Source: Spirodela intermedia (Eukaryota > Streptophyta > Magnoliopsida > Alismatales > Araceae). Taken from it: a DNA stretch of 64,000 nucleotides. Where the stretch lies: positions 7,781,878 through 7,845,877 of the forward strand of contig LR746264.1 in the NCBI GenBank assembly GCA_902729315.2. Direction: 5' to 3'. The translations under genes were made by a program, and so were the position numbers. Under the pieces are notes generated by a model that saw only the letters and a program-made list of their open reading frames with translations, was not told the DNA's origin and did no database searches. Of this stretch, positions 11,650 to 30,270 are shown in pieces (the first letter of the stretch is position 1; the number at the start of each line of letters is the position of its first letter).

Positions 11650-14495
11650 CTACCTGGTGGCGGCGGCGTAGGCGGCGCCGCCGCCGATGGGCTTCCATGC
11701 GGAGGCCGTGAGGAGAGGCAGGTCCTTCCACCCGAGCCTGAGGGCGCCGTTCTCCTCCACGAGGGTGTACCCGTCGGAGGGAAACATGCTGAGGAGGAGG
11801 GTGGCCTGGTGGGCGGCAGCTCCGCCGAGGGAGATCCCCCGGAAGCCGGACTGGCTCAGCTTCTCGCGCCAGTTCTGGAACTTGACCTCGCCGGTGCGGG
11901 CGGCGCCGCCCACCGCCAGCACGTTGCGGATCTCCCGCGAGAGCAGCTGCTGCTCCACGATATGCCGCTCGTGGGAATCCTCCGCGTAGGTCGCCCCCAG
12001 CGAGTCGAACAGCGCCGAGTAATAGTGGATCGCCTCCACGAACCGAGCCAAGAACGAGCCCGCATGGCTCAGATCCTGCTCCACCATCGTCACCACCTTC
12101 GGCGCCAACCTGTGCGTCACAGAGAAATCCCTGTTGATCTCCAGAACGCATCAAATTTACGGCGGTGGCTTGATTGGACAGGACCCGGGGAAATTTCCCC
12201 GACCCGTCCAATCAGCAAAGCACTAATCTTTGCGGCCGGAAGCTGAATCAATCCCATCCCCGACAAAGCAGGAAAGAACTTGGTGAAGACGGGGGAGCTA
12301 GTCCGCCGGTCGTCACTGTTAGCGGGCACAGTCCGCCATTGCCCCATTGTGAGAAAGAAAACATCTGCTAGTTAATAACCCATGAGAGTTATGAACCTTT
12401 AGGACTTTTCTGGGGTCATGGAAAGTGCCGATCGTCTGCCATTGTCGCCGGCCAAGAGAGCCAAAGATGAAACCCTGCCGGAGACGGCGGCGGTGCAATT
12501 CCAAATGGGGAAGGGGGACCGGTTATTCCCTGATAGAGAAACTTACCGCTGCAGTAGCCAAAGGGTGTTCGCGTCCGAACCCGTGACGTCGTAGAGCGAG
12601 TGGTGCAGCCAGTGGACAGCAACAGCCTCCCGCTTGCTCACATGTAGGCGCTCGGGGTCGACGTTGCCGGCTTTCTCCGCCACCGGGTAGAACTCAAATG
12701 GTAGCCCCAGCGTCTCTGCAAAGTCCGTCAGCCGCTTCCCCGTCGCCTCCAGCGCGTCCATCGACGTTCCCAGGCCGGTGAGGCGGACGTATGGCGGTCC
12801 TCCTGGCCTGGAGGCGAGAATGTGGAAGAGACCCGGCCATTGGAGGCCCTGCATAATATCCAGGTCGATGATGTGCACCCGTTCTTCCCTCTCGAACGCC
12901 TCCTGGATCGCCTGGTTCGCGGTGAAGTGGGAGAATTTGACGAAGGGGCTGATGCCGTTGAAGACCTGGTACGCCGTCGCGAGCTTCTGGCGGTGCACCG
13001 CCGCCGGGGGTAGCGGCGCGTAGATGCCCAGGCAAGAGCTCACGAGGCGGGCGGACATGGCTTCGGAGAAGTAGGCGGCGATGCGCTGGGCGGAAGTTCC
13101 GAACGGCGTCGATAGCTCTGAGATCTCGAGCAGCATGCGGTTGGCCTCCTCTAGGTTGTCGGCGGAGACGGCTTCGGCGCACTGGAGAAGGAGGGTCAGC
13201 AGGTGGAGCCCTTCCTCGTCTCGCTTCTGCTTCCTCAGTTCCTCCTTTTTCTCTCGCGTTGCCACCGCGGCCGCCGCTTGCGCCGCCGCAGCTGCGGCGG
13301 CGGCGGTTTCTTCTGTCGTAGCGCTGGTCTGTTGCTCCGGCTCCTGTTGCTGCTGCTGCTGCATCGGCGGCGGCGGCGGCGGCGGCGGCGGTAGCTGTTG
13401 AGAAGGGTACTGCTGGTTCTGTTGTGGCCGGTGCGGCTGCTGCTGCTGCTGCTGCGACGAATGAGGCAATGAGTTGGGTGGAGCAGCGGTAGCTGCGACG
13501 CGGCTGTGCAGCTGGGTCTGGTTGCCCTCCCAGTTAAGGAACTGGTTCGCCGGCGGCCTCCGAGGGGTCGACTGCACTAACGCCGCCGCCGCAGGCTGTG
13601 GGAGTCTTATCTCGCCTCTCTTTCCGGGGAGCTCGGCGATTCCGGCGGGGAGGGAGAGGGGAGTTCCCTGCAGTTGAAGATTGTTCTGGTGGTGATCGGC
13701 TGGAGTGGCGAAGGAGGAGGTGAGCGAGCGAAGGCGATACTCAAGGACGGCGGCCAGGTTAGGATTGCAGGGATGGACGATCTCCCTCACGTTCTGAATG
13801 AGCTGGGGGATCGAGACCTCCGTCGAGGAACTGGTGATCAGGTCCCGGATTATTCCATCGATCCAGGCGGTGGCGTTGCTCGAAGGACCGTCGTCGGCGG
13901 AGGAGGGAACAAGGGGAAGGCCACCATTGTCGCCTCGGTCGAGCTCCGACTGGAAGAGCGGCAGGCCCGAGAAGCCGCAGACAGGCGGCGGAGCGGAAGG
14001 CGGAGGAAGCCTCTGCAGGCCGCCGGGAGAAGGCAGCATAGGTTGCGGGCCAGCCCCGGCGTTGCTGCCGTCGATGTTCAGCGTAGGGAGGAGAAGAGAG
14101 GGAGGTCCCCCGAGATCTCCAACAAAGGTGGGGCTACCAGTGGTGGCGACGGGCGCTCGGCGGGAGAAACGCTGGTGGGCATACCCGGCGGAGGCATCCT
14201 CGTGGAGGTCGAGCTCGGCGGCGGTCCTCTTCCTCACCATAGCGGTAGCGTAGGCCTTCCCTCCCCACCCCAGGCCCTCGAGCTGCTGCGGCGGAAGTGG
14301 CGCTAATGGCGGCAGTGCCCACGCCTGTGCGGAGAAGCAGACGCTGCTACTATTCGCAGTGGCACAAGTATCGGCTGCGTTATTAATGGCGCCGCTGTTA
14401 TTGCAGAGGGAGGAAGATGGGAACGGGGAGGAGTCGCCGGTGCTGCCGCTGTCATAGCGATGGGGGAGGAGGAGGCAGGAGGAGTTGGAGGCCAT
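11650..14495 (-). CDS. SCR: GRAS transcription factor SCARECROW
   Basis: Two exons, complement(join(11650..12109,12547..14495)), give 802 residues; the junction CG|G restores 'WLLQRLAPKV'. SCARECROW acts with SHORT-ROOT to specify endodermis and control asymmetric division in root and shoot ground tissue. Diagnostic parts are the '[11 protein letters not shown]' motif (86-96), '[10 protein letters not shown]' (172-181), '[10 protein letters not shown]' with '[12 protein letters not shown]' (211-239) and the full GRAS domain (about 426-802): '[18 protein letters not shown]' in LHR I, '[15 protein letters not shown]' (540-554), PFYRE-like segments and the closing '[16 protein letters not shown]'. 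Gln, Pro and Ala runs at 347-410 make it longer than the 653-residue Arabidopsis protein. The start 'MASNSS' is chosen; the frame stays open 27 codons further up, so an earlier ATG is possible. Confidence 0.97.
13290..13460. repeat. Trinucleotide repeats coding Ala, Pro and Gln runs in SCR
   Basis: Inside the first SCR exon, GCC/GCG-type and CAG-type triplet runs encode a poly-Ala stretch, a run of about nine Pro, and three Gln runs. They lie in the disordered N-terminal half just before the GRAS domain. All are in frame. Confidence 0.9.
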
Positions 14496-15626
14496 CAGAA
14501 AAAACAAGAGGAAAGGGTTCTGAGCCTGCTCAGGGGGGTTGGAAGCGGATGAAAGCGATAACGATAACGGCGACAATAATAACTACGAGATTGACAAGAT
14601 GCAGACGGCAGCGTGAGGAAGAAAGAGGAGACGGCCCTAGCGGTGGTGGTGGTTCGAGGCGGGCCGCTCTGCTGGGGGGTTTAGTCCTACGCTCCAGGGG
14701 CAGGGATTCGGCCCTGCCCGGTCCGATTCCCACTGTCTTCCCCCTATCGCCTCCATAAAAATTCCATTTTTTTGACTCCGGGAGAGAGAGAGAGGAGAGG
14801 GGTTTCTTTTTTCAACTGAGGATGTTGAAATGGCCACGAGAATGACGAAGCCCACCCGAGTTGGAGTCGTCCGCCGGACCGGTGACAGCCGGAGGACCAC
14901 TGGATCAGAGGAGGAGGAGGGGGTTGCAGCTTTTGGCGTGGGATACCAAGTGATGCTCTTTTCAGGAGCATATGTTTCCATCCGCCGCTCCCCCTCCCCG
15001 CCAGGACAAATTCTATTTTTGGCTCTTTCTCCCCGTTGCTCGGGCGAGTTACGAATCGGAGAGAATCATTGAGCTCACGGGTTTTACAGAAATAAGCTTG
15101 GTAAATCTCAGAACAGGTAGATTCGCCCGCCGCCATTCAGAAAATGTGGATTATTTGGCCGAGTCGAGGATTGGAGCTGTCGCTTCGTAGCTACAGCGTT
15201 CTCCGCCATCGCCTCCGTCTCGAGCAGTGCGAAGCTCTGCGCAAGGCCCCCACTCACTCTTCCTCCGGGATCTCCGCCCTATTGGAGCAATAGGCTGGAG
15301 AGAGCCCGGAACAGTAAGATCATTTGAGGGTTCTCGACCGAAGGATGAAGATGGAAACGATCTCCAGATGGGGATGAACAGTGAACGTCTGCGATCTCCG
15401 GGTTCGATCTTGGCGGAGGTAGCTCTATTTTGATGTGCTGACTTGGCAGATCCTAAATCTTTCGTGGCGGGGAAGTCGTTTGGCTCTCCCTCTCGCCGGT
15501 CGTTCATCATCCTCTTGCTGCCTCCGTCGACGACAGGTCACCGTCGACATCAGTCGGCACAGTTCGCTATATGACGTCGGAGCTGCCGAAATGGCCGGAC
15601 AGGGATATCGATGGTTTCTTCAGATG

Positions 15627-15660
<34 letters not shown>

Positions 15661-18223
15661 GGTGGGGGACAGACTGAGAGGGGGGGACAGACAGGGACAC
15701 GATGGCGGTCTATACGCACGGAGAGGCTACTGTCGCGACCCCAGGCCGCGGTTGTTTGGGAATACTTGTTCTCTTCTGTACGACTAGGGTTCCCTGCCCT
15801 CCCTGCTTTGGATGGAAGTGGAAGCTTCCCCTCGCTGTAAACCCTTCATCTTACCACCCTGGAGGCTTGTCCTACGGAAGGCAAGGTAGCTGCAGATTTC
15901 TAGGGTTGTAACTATCGGGAAGGTGAGAAGGAGCTCGGGTGGAGGAAAAACTGCTGTTCACCGGAATTTGATGATCCGGGAAGAATCCTGCGGCAGCCAC
16001 ATGGAACCCGAACGGCGAGGTGAAGGGTTTCTTCATCGTCTTCCCCCAGGTAAGGGTGGAGACAAAACGATGCATCTCAGGTCGGCAACTTTTGGCCAGA
16101 GAGGGAGCGCGTGACTCCGATCCTCTGGCTCGCCCTGTTCACTCCCCCAGTCGGTCCTATCTCCCACAGACCCCACATCGACTCGAGACCAGCCGAGCAA
16201 GAGAACAGCGACACGACGAGAGAGAGAGAGAGAGAGAAAGAGCAGCCGAGAAAGGGTAGTCGTCGTCAGTTTCTCACTGTTTCAGGATGGAAAGTCCGGT
16301 GTCTTTTCGCCTGGAGAGCAGCCGAGAAAGGGCATCCGAGACCAATCAGGGCGTGAAGCGGAGAGGATATAAGCACTGGATACTCGACACTCTTTCTCTC
16401 TCTATCGGGAGCCTGTGGTAGATCGCGGAGACTTTACAGGAACGAAGATAGTTCACAGATTTTACCTTCTAGGGAAATATTTAGGGTTAAGACGCTCGCT
16501 GATCATCTGTAATGTAAACTTCGTAAATCGGGTTTCCCAGTTTCACCGTTCGAACGGCCGGTGTGAATTCCGAGCAGAGATAGGTCGGCCGTCTTCTCCC
16601 ATTTCGAGGGCGTCATCGGTAAGACCATTGCCAGCGCCTACCATCCAAACAAATACGGCAGAAGGTCGAGTCCCCGCTGTGGAGTGGTTCTCTCTCTCTC
16701 TCTCTATCTCTCTTCATTTTTTCAAGTGGGGATCAGCGGAGGAAAGGTATCATCATCCGCGGCTGAAAGCTCCCCTTTTCATCCTACTTTGCATGCGATG
16801 AAGACGAAGAATCGGTAGAAAAGAAGGAGCCCTCGCGGGCCTCGGAAAGTAGCTTTGGAAACTGCGGACGATGGCTCGGAAAGTGGACTTCAACTGCACC
16901 ACTTTCCGACGACCCTCGTCATGAGTCAACGGCGGCAGCAGCCTACCTTCTCTCTACATTTGTATTAACTAATCACCGCCTGCCTAAAAACTCGGCTCCA
17001 GAAAAAGAACACGAGAGGAAGAGGAAGAGGAAGAGGAAGACCCAGTTTAATACGATCTTTTCAGGTCGGGAAGCTAAAACCCATAGCTCCAGAGGGAGAG
17101 GAGAATCCCGCCACCATGCCGGCGGCGGATCAGGCAGCGTGGCGACGCCGGCACGAGCCAACGGGGGGCTGCCATCGCCTCGGCATGTGGGGGCACACAC
17201 GGAGACGGTCACGGCGCGTGGGCCGGCACGGGGGAAGCTCCGCCGCGGGCTACGCGCTCCTTCCGACCACCCCCCCACCTGCTCCATTCTCGCCATCGTT
17301 TTCTAGCTTCGAGCCCCTCTCTGGTTGTCTCCTTCCTCCTATCCCCGGCCGTGCCGCCTCTTCCAACTGGAGTCCTTCCCCCTTGATGCAAGCGGCTCTC
17401 GTCCTCTTCGTCTTGTTTCCATCCCCCGGTGAATTATTTAATCCCCATTACCCCGCTGCCGCCATGTGAAGCTGCCTCGGCCCCCATGTCTCCTCGTGGG
17501 TAAGTAGCAGCGCCGCCTCCCCAGCCGACCTACGCAGGAAGGCAGCGCCGCCGTGAACTGCGCAAGATCGATGGGCTCTGCTGGCCCTCGACGGCCTCGC
17601 TCGCATTGGCTTTTGTTCTCGCCCACATCGGACCAGTCGCCTTCCTAGCTGGAATCTTGATGCTCCCCTTCCACTATTGACCGCCATTAAAAGGCTGCGG
17701 TTCTGTGTTGGGAGGTCCAAATAATTTGGACCCTTGTGTAACAATTCAACCTTTATGAATTAAAAACCCAACCCCAATCTGCCACGTGTATTTTTCAGAT
17801 CCCGTAAAGTGGGAAAAAAAACTGAGCTCCCCTCATTTTATTTCTAATGGGCGGCGATAACTTTGTTTTGCATGAGACCCCACATTTACTCTATATTATG
17901 ATATCATCCCTCTTCAAAAGCCAGCCTATTGAAGAATCTGGGCCGTTTCTAGCGGGCCTTCCGGTCTGGTGGGCCCACATTCGCTATCGTGGGCCATGGA
18001 CCTGTTCCTTGATTCTCCCCCAATCCATCCAGTCGTCTTCCTTTACCCTTTTGGGGCCCACGTCCGACGTGGAGAACCCATTCCAGTTCTATTCAAACCT
18101 TTCTTTCCACTTCTCCCCGTTGAGCTATGACCGGGTAGGTATCCTTCTCCCGCGTCTCATCTTCCATCTTCCCCCCTTTGTTCTTCCCCTCCTCCATCGT
18201 CAGACAGGAAGCTGTTCTGCAAG
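14496..18223. other. Divergent 3.7 kb spacer between SCR and VPS32
   Basis: This must carry the SCR promoter (minus) and the VPS32 promoter (plus). It is moderately GC-rich up to about 17.7 kb. It has (GA)n runs at 15629-15656 and 16213-16237, CT runs near 16690-16710, and several plant leader-type 'TAGGGTT' words (about 15785, 15901, 16480). Open frames of 60-130 codons occur on both strands, but none has a recognised domain or consistent splicing. A non-coding RNA or short gene cannot be excluded. Confidence 0.5.
15629..15656 (+). repeat. (GA)n run in the SCR-VPS32 spacer
   Basis: About 14 GA units, followed by G-rich sequence. A shorter run of 12 units lies at 16213-16237. Confidence 0.9.
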
Positions 18224-21220
18224 ATGCTGAAGAAACTCATCAGTAGAAAGCCCAAGAAGGCGCAGTCGACGCTCGCCACTTTGGATAAGCTCCGCGAGGT
18301 AACCGCTCTCTCCTTGTATGCTACGATGTGTGAGAATTTTAGCGTTTTCGGTTCGCCGTCCGATGAACTAGGTTTGAAGAGATCGGGTCGGAATCATATT
18401 TTTCTAATGCATCTATATTCCTTTCTCTCTCACTCCATTTGCACCCGTTTCTCTGCTGGACATTTTCAGTCGAAAACAGCGTGTGAGAGATATCCTGGAT
18501 TTCCTCCTCGTATTTCTAATTTTTGGCGCAGAATGTGTTTTCCCATCGTAATACTTGCCTTCAAGCTGAGATGGTGTTTGTATCATCTGGACCAGAACGT
18601 TTGGTTTTGCGGATCAAATGTTTGTCGCTGATATTGTGCCTTGCTGACGCTCTAATCATCCTGTTTAACTAGAGACTGGGTAATCCTTCAGATCAAACTG
18701 TGTAGCTTGGTAAATTGATAAATCTAAAGCGTTGTAGGAAAGCTTTATCAACTTGTAATGTAATCAGGATCTGATTTTGACTTTGCGACCTTCGTAGCCT
18801 CTATTATAATCGCAAGACAATCATTAAATGTTCTTTGTCTTGTGTGTAGCTGGTGTGGTGCTATTGTGACTTCATATAGCTACTGCGATTCCGTCTTGCA
18901 AGAAAAAGTGCAATTAGATGTAATTTAATGAGATTTAATAAAATAGCAATATTTTATATTTGCTAACATTGCATGCTCTCAGACATTGGAAAATATGGAG
19001 AAGAAGGAAGATGTACTTCGGAAGAAAATTTCCAGAGAAGTCGAAAAGGCCAAGGATCTGGCAAAACTAAAGAACAAAAATGGTGAGCTTAGTCTCCGCA
19101 TCATGAATTAGTCAGTTCTTCGCAATAATTGTTTTCGTTATGATAATTTTAAACGGCAAAAGGCGAAGGCGAAGGCTTTCTTCCCAAATCTATCAAATCA
19201 TGGTAAAGATGATGAAACATTCGCAATCCTTAATGTTTTTATCCCGTGTCTTGCCTATCCATGTTTTACTTGTAGCACTCAGGTAAGCTTCCAGGCTTAA
19301 ATGCCCAAGGTATTGCAATTTTGAGAACGTCCCATGCGCCAAAATATCGTGCACACAAAAACCACGGATAGAACTTTTGGTTATAAATATTACTTTATGC
19401 CACGCGGAGAGAAAAGTATCCTGCCATGTTTGGCATGCCCATCGTCTCATGGGAACAATGATGGAAACTCATGAGATGGAATATTTAATCTTCTTAGTTA
19501 GTGATGTGAACGGCTGTGCATGGCATTTATTTGCAAGGTTACCTTTCCATTCTTGCAGCTGCAATTCAGTGTTTGAAGAAAAAAAAGCTATATGAAGCTC
19601 AGATTGAGCAGCTTGGAAATTGCCAACTAAAAGTTCACGATCAGGTGTCCCCCGTGAACCAAAACAGATGTGTTATCCATCGAGAGAGATGTTTTTTGGT
19701 ACTTTAGAATTTCAATATAATGCATATGATCTCGTGTAGATGATCGCCATGGAAAATGCGAACGCAACAACTGAGACGGTTGATGCTTTAAGAAGAGGTG
19801 CATCTGCAGTGAAGTCAATCAACCATTCTCTGTAAGAGAAAAACTTGTCACTCGAGATATCTCTTTATGTGTTTTTTTTTTTTTTAAAATCTGAAAAACA
19901 TGCCATAAAGCAATGCCCAAAAGGTGGATGGGAAGTTAAAGCGGCCAAACTTCTAGTTCCATCATTTCTTTGACGAATAGTTCGAAAATAGATGAGGCCA
20001 CGTAGAAAAATTGGCTGAAAAAGGCATCGGTTTGGTTTTTCTGATCTGAACACCTTGTTCCATTTTACAAAACATTAGCATCAAAACCTGGCATTTCTTG
20101 CTTATTGATTGTCTTGCCATTAGCCTAACTACCCTTGTCTTCTTGGGGTCGCCTGCTTATCGTCATTTTTTTCTGCCTATTTCCTGTTACAATATCGTTG
20201 AACAATGCATGCACCTGTTACCAATGCCTAAAGTGACTATAAACAACCTGGTGGATCATCTAGCCTCCTAGTTGTATAGGGGGGATATTTTATTTTCTGC
20301 GGGGAAACTATCAGCCATAGCTCGAATTGGGACACAAGTTCCCATTTCTAGACCATCTCCCTTGCAAAATCTTCTTGCCTTTGCCTGCTATGATGGATGA
20401 ACCAGTATAATATATTGTCCTGGGCTTTGCTTACTGGAGAGCCAATGCTTCAAGGAAGAAAGAAGAAAGTTGCCATAGACCTTTAAATAGCTTCTGTATT
20501 GGCATTTGCAACACGGAATGTTGCCGATTTTGGTATTTTGACTATTGTTTTCCTAATCATTGTCCTTTGCGCCTCTCCTCTGACATGTAATTAGAAATAA
20601 TTATTCAATAATGTTAACTTATATTTTCAGAATCAGACCCACTAGACCAGGATTCTCAGTATAGATGTCCATCTATCAATTCCCCCCCCCCCCCCCGGCT
20701 CAATAATGTCCAGTGGGTCCTAATCCACATGCCACGCCTGCAGCATTCTTTCTCCTTGATTGAAGCACTCCATTATTTTTACCATGGTTGGTTATCTTTC
20801 TTTCTTGGGCCATGCAGGAAGATCGATGAGATCGACAAGACAATGGAGCAACTCGGTGAACAATCAGAGAACATGAAGCAGATACAGGAAGCCCTCGCTG
20901 TTCATTCCTTCGCAGCAGACGACTTTGACGAGGTTTGATTCGCCATTGTTCTGCATAATATTCACCCACGAACTTATAATTTATTTCCTTGAAAGGCAAG
21001 GTTTTTATTTTGATTCTCATGAAGCGGACGATTTATGAAACTTGAACGAAAATGATCGCAGGACGAATTAGAAGCTGAGCTTGAAGAATTGGAAGAGATG
21101 GATGAACAACTTCCGCAGCCGCCACAGACCATCCCGGCGCCGCCGATCGTGTCGGCCCAGGAGCTTCCGGCTAGAGAAGTTGACGACCTCGCTGTGCGCC
21201 AGGCTGCCATGGCTCTCTGA
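18224..21220 (+). CDS. VPS32: ESCRT-III subunit VPS32 (SNF7/CHMP4)
   Basis: Six exons, join(18224..18298,18983..19082,19559..19644,19740..19831,20818..20932,21062..21220), give 208 residues. SNF7 is the main filament-forming ESCRT-III subunit; it polymerises on endosomal membranes to drive inward vesicle budding and cargo sorting to the vacuole. The basic N-terminus 'MLKKLISRKPKK' is followed by charged helices with 'NAAIQCLKKKKLYEAQIEQL' at the family's most conserved place, then 'ENANATTETVDALRRGA', 'SENMKQIQEAL' and the acidic 'DELEAELEELEEMDEQL'. The C-terminus 'VDDLAVRQAAMAL' is the MIM1-type motif that the VPS4 ATPase binds. Length matches plant VPS32 (about 210-220 residues). The donors after exons 1 and 5 are weak but the frame and homology demand them. 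Confidence 0.95.
20682..20696 (+). repeat. Poly(C)15 tract in VPS32 intron 4
   Basis: Fifteen C in a row within the 986-base intron 4. Short inverted words GACCCACT (about 20636-20643) and AGTGGGTC (about 20711-20718) flank it, which may be chance or the ends of a small decayed element. Confidence 0.8.
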
Positions 21221-21805
21221 CCGCGCAAACTCTGACATCCCTGGTCAGCTTGGTGACGCCAGAATCTCCTATTTCATGGAGATTTACTCGCCTCTGTATT
21301 GTTCATAGGTAGATAGATTGACCTCTCAGGTTCTTGTACTCGTTTGTACCCTTTGGTGTATATATAATTGGGTTCCACTTATGTATGTTTGGCGGTCCAT
21401 GCGCTATATAGAGAGAGAGAGAGAGGGAGGGAGAGAGAGAGAGTTCGGGCTCTGGGCTGCAGCTTAACGAATCATGGGCCCGGACTGGCCCAGTCTTACT
21501 CAGTGGCGGGTGAGGGGGAGGGTGTGTGGTCGTCGTCTGTGGGGATTTCCGTCGAACGGGTAAAGCGAACAGCGGAAGCGGCAGTATCCTGCCGCTGTAG
21601 CGGCGGAGCTCCGGAATAGCAGAGTCCGGGGGGTTCTTCCTCCCAATCTCCGGGAGGAGCTTGCAGCCGCGCCACACCTTCGAGTGGAGACCTCACCGGG
21701 GATTCGACGAGTCGGCTGGCGCAGAGGTCGCCGGCGAGCCGAGTCTGAGGGAGACTCGCCGGAGGAGGAGAAGCGGGAGAAAGCAACAGGGGGGAACTAG
21801 GAAGG
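21221..21805 (+). promoter_or_regulatory. VPS32 3' UTR and FolD promoter/leader
   Basis: The spacer between two plus-strand genes. A CTATATA box at 21404-21410 runs directly into a (GA)n tract (21411-21443), a plausible core promoter for the FolD gene with a start near 21435-21445 and a GC-rich leader of about 360 bases. The earlier TATATAATT at 21359-21368 may instead belong to the VPS32 3' UTR. Confidence 0.35.
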
Positions 21806-23506
21806 ATGATGAGAGCGGCGCTGTGGTGGCGTAGGAAACACCCATCTTCCGCCGCCGGGGGGCTCTTGTCGTCGGCGGCGGGCTGCCTCGACGCTTCCGG
21901 CGCGGCGGAGCAGAAAGAAGCGGCGGCGACGAAAAAGACGAGGAAGCGGAAGGATATCCCGCTCTTGGGGATCGATCTACCCGACGTATGGGATCCTCTC
22001 CGTTCCTCTTCTCCGGGAGGGCCTCCTCAGAACTCTGGTAAGCAACACTCGAAGGCACTTTGATTCCAGCTTTCTGTTTTAAGCTCTGTTGTCCTCATTG
22101 CTTGCTCATATGAACCTGAAACTGCATCGGACTGTTGCGCTGGTTCCGCTTTGATGTGCCGTGCTGTGCTTTTCTCCACGCCATTTACAGTATGATTTAG
22201 CTGCAATCTCTGCATGAAAGCTTCAGAAGAACATACCCGAAATGACCGGCTGCTGATCAATGCAGCATAAGAAAACTTGGTAGTTTTATTATTCATGTTA
22301 TCTGATTTGTGCATGTTAGTTTGATCCTATGCAAACCATCTTATCCTGATCTCCGTGTCCCAGATAGACTGGTTCCAACCGTGATCGACGGGTCGGCCAT
22401 GGCGGCCGAAATAAGATCAGAATTAGCTGAAGAAATCCGGCGGATGAAGGATGCTACCGGAAAAGTGCCCGGCTTGGCCGTTGTGTCGGTGGGTCAGAGA
22501 AGGGACTCCAAGTCTTATGTTAGATTCAAAATAAAGGCTTGTCAGGAAGTGGGCATCAAATGCCTGCTCGCGAATTACCCCGAGGATTGTGCAGAGGACG
22601 ACGTAGTCAACGCCGTTTCAGATTTCAACGATGACCCATCAGTTCATGGTGTTCTTGTGCAGCTTCCTCTGCCCCAGGTAAACCTCTTCATCTACGCCGG
22701 AAAATCCCATGATTTCTGTTCCCGTTTCTTGTTCCGACACAAACGCGAAGCAAAAACCACCCTCGTTTCTCTGAGCAGCGCATGGACGAGGAGAGGATCT
22801 TGGGCGCCATCAGCGTGGAAAAGGATGTCGACGGGTTCCATCCTCTCAACATGGGAAATCTTGCTCTGAGGGGCAGAGAGCCGCTGTTCATCCCCTGCGC
22901 CTCCAAGGCCTGCATCGAGTTGCTGCTCCAAACTGGTGTTGAACTCCGAGGGAAGAATGTCGCCGTGATCGGACACAGCAAAGTGGTCGGCCTGCCGACA
23001 TCTCTGTTGCTCCAGGTGATCAATTCTTCTCCCAAAAAAACAGCCTCCTTTTTTTTTCTCTCTCTCGTCATCCTCTCTGCGCTCCTCTCAGAGGCACCAT
23101 GCAACAGTCAGCGTCGTCCATGCCTTCTCCAAGAACCCAGAAGAAATCACACGCCGAGCAGATATTGTGATCGCAGCCGCCGGAGTCCCCGACCTGGTCC
23201 GCGGCAGCTGGCTGAAACCAGGAGCGATTGTCGTTGATGTGGGAACGAATCCAGTCGAGGTAAAATCTTGGATGATGATGCTCTCCATTTATTCAGTCTA
23301 AGTGTGATGAGCTTACGGACTACAAATCATGGCAGGATCCCCACAGCGAGTATGGCTACCGGCTCAAGGGCGACGTCTGCTATGAGGAAGCCTTGGAGCT
23401 GGTCTCTGCCATTACACCCGTTCCCGGGGGAGTCGGCCCGGTGACCATCGCCATGCTCCTCTCCAACACCCTCGACGCCGCCAAACGTGCTTATGGGCTC
23501 TCCTAG
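21806..23506 (+). CDS. FOLD1: Bifunctional methylene-THF dehydrogenase/cyclohydrolase, mitochondrial type
   Basis: Five exons, join(21806..22037,22364..22677,22779..23015,23092..23259,23336..23506), give 373 residues. The enzyme oxidises 5,10-methylene-THF and hydrolyses methenyl-THF to 10-formyl-THF. Residues 1-80 are a basic, Ala/Ser-rich presequence. Catalytic features are Tyr129 and Lys133 of '[10 protein letters not shown]', '[12 protein letters not shown]', '[11 protein letters not shown]' and the C-terminal '[17 protein letters not shown]'. It matches the mitochondrial FOLD1 branch better than FOLD2 or FOLD4 ('[19 protein letters not shown]', '[20 protein letters not shown]'). The dinucleotide loop reads 'GHSKVVG', where the family has 'GRSxIVG', an oddity noted separately. 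Exon 3 has a GAGCAG double acceptor that could add one Gln. Confidence 0.95.
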
Positions 23507-29768
<6,262 letters not shown>

Positions 29769-30270
29769 TTGGCGTGCCCCATTATATTCTGACCCCATGA
29801 CGCCTTTCTTCCTCTTCCTCTTCTTCTCTGCCTCTGGATTCGGTACTTGTTCTGTTTCTGCCGCTCCCATCTCCCACATGAATGAATGGAGAGAGAGAGA
29901 GAGAGAGAGGGAGAGAGAGCTCGCAGCTCTGTATCTCTCTATCTCCCGACCATCCTCCAGCTTCGGTGCCCATCTTGAGCCACCCGCCCGTCTTAGGCTT
30001 GAGTTCTTTAATCCGCTCTGGTTTGCTGCGAGTTGTTGTCCATATCCATCTTAATGAAGTGTCACATGTTAATCATACTAATTCTTTGTTTAATTATGGG
30101 ACGTAGTCAGGGTGGGTGGGGGCTGGCTTCCTTCTCAGATTCGATCTCATATGCTCCCAGTCTAGAGAGAGAGAGGAGAGAGGAGAGAGGAGAGGGAGAT
30201 TAGCGGCTTTGTTCTTTAACCTGGTCGGTAAAGCCTGCTCCTTTCAGCGGCGCGCGTGCGGGAGCCCATC

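Noticed and set aside
11522-12211. 229-codon minus-strand frame overlapping SCR exon 2
   Set aside because: It is a shifted frame through SCR exon 2 and reads through the intron acceptor; the SCR frame explains the sequence.
13674-14306. 210-codon frame antisense to SCR
   Set aside because: GC-rich coding DNA leaves opposite frames open; the SCR frame is clearly the real one.
15380-15440. GGTTCGATC word resembling a tRNA T-loop
   Set aside because: No matching T stem, acceptor stem or A box was found around it.
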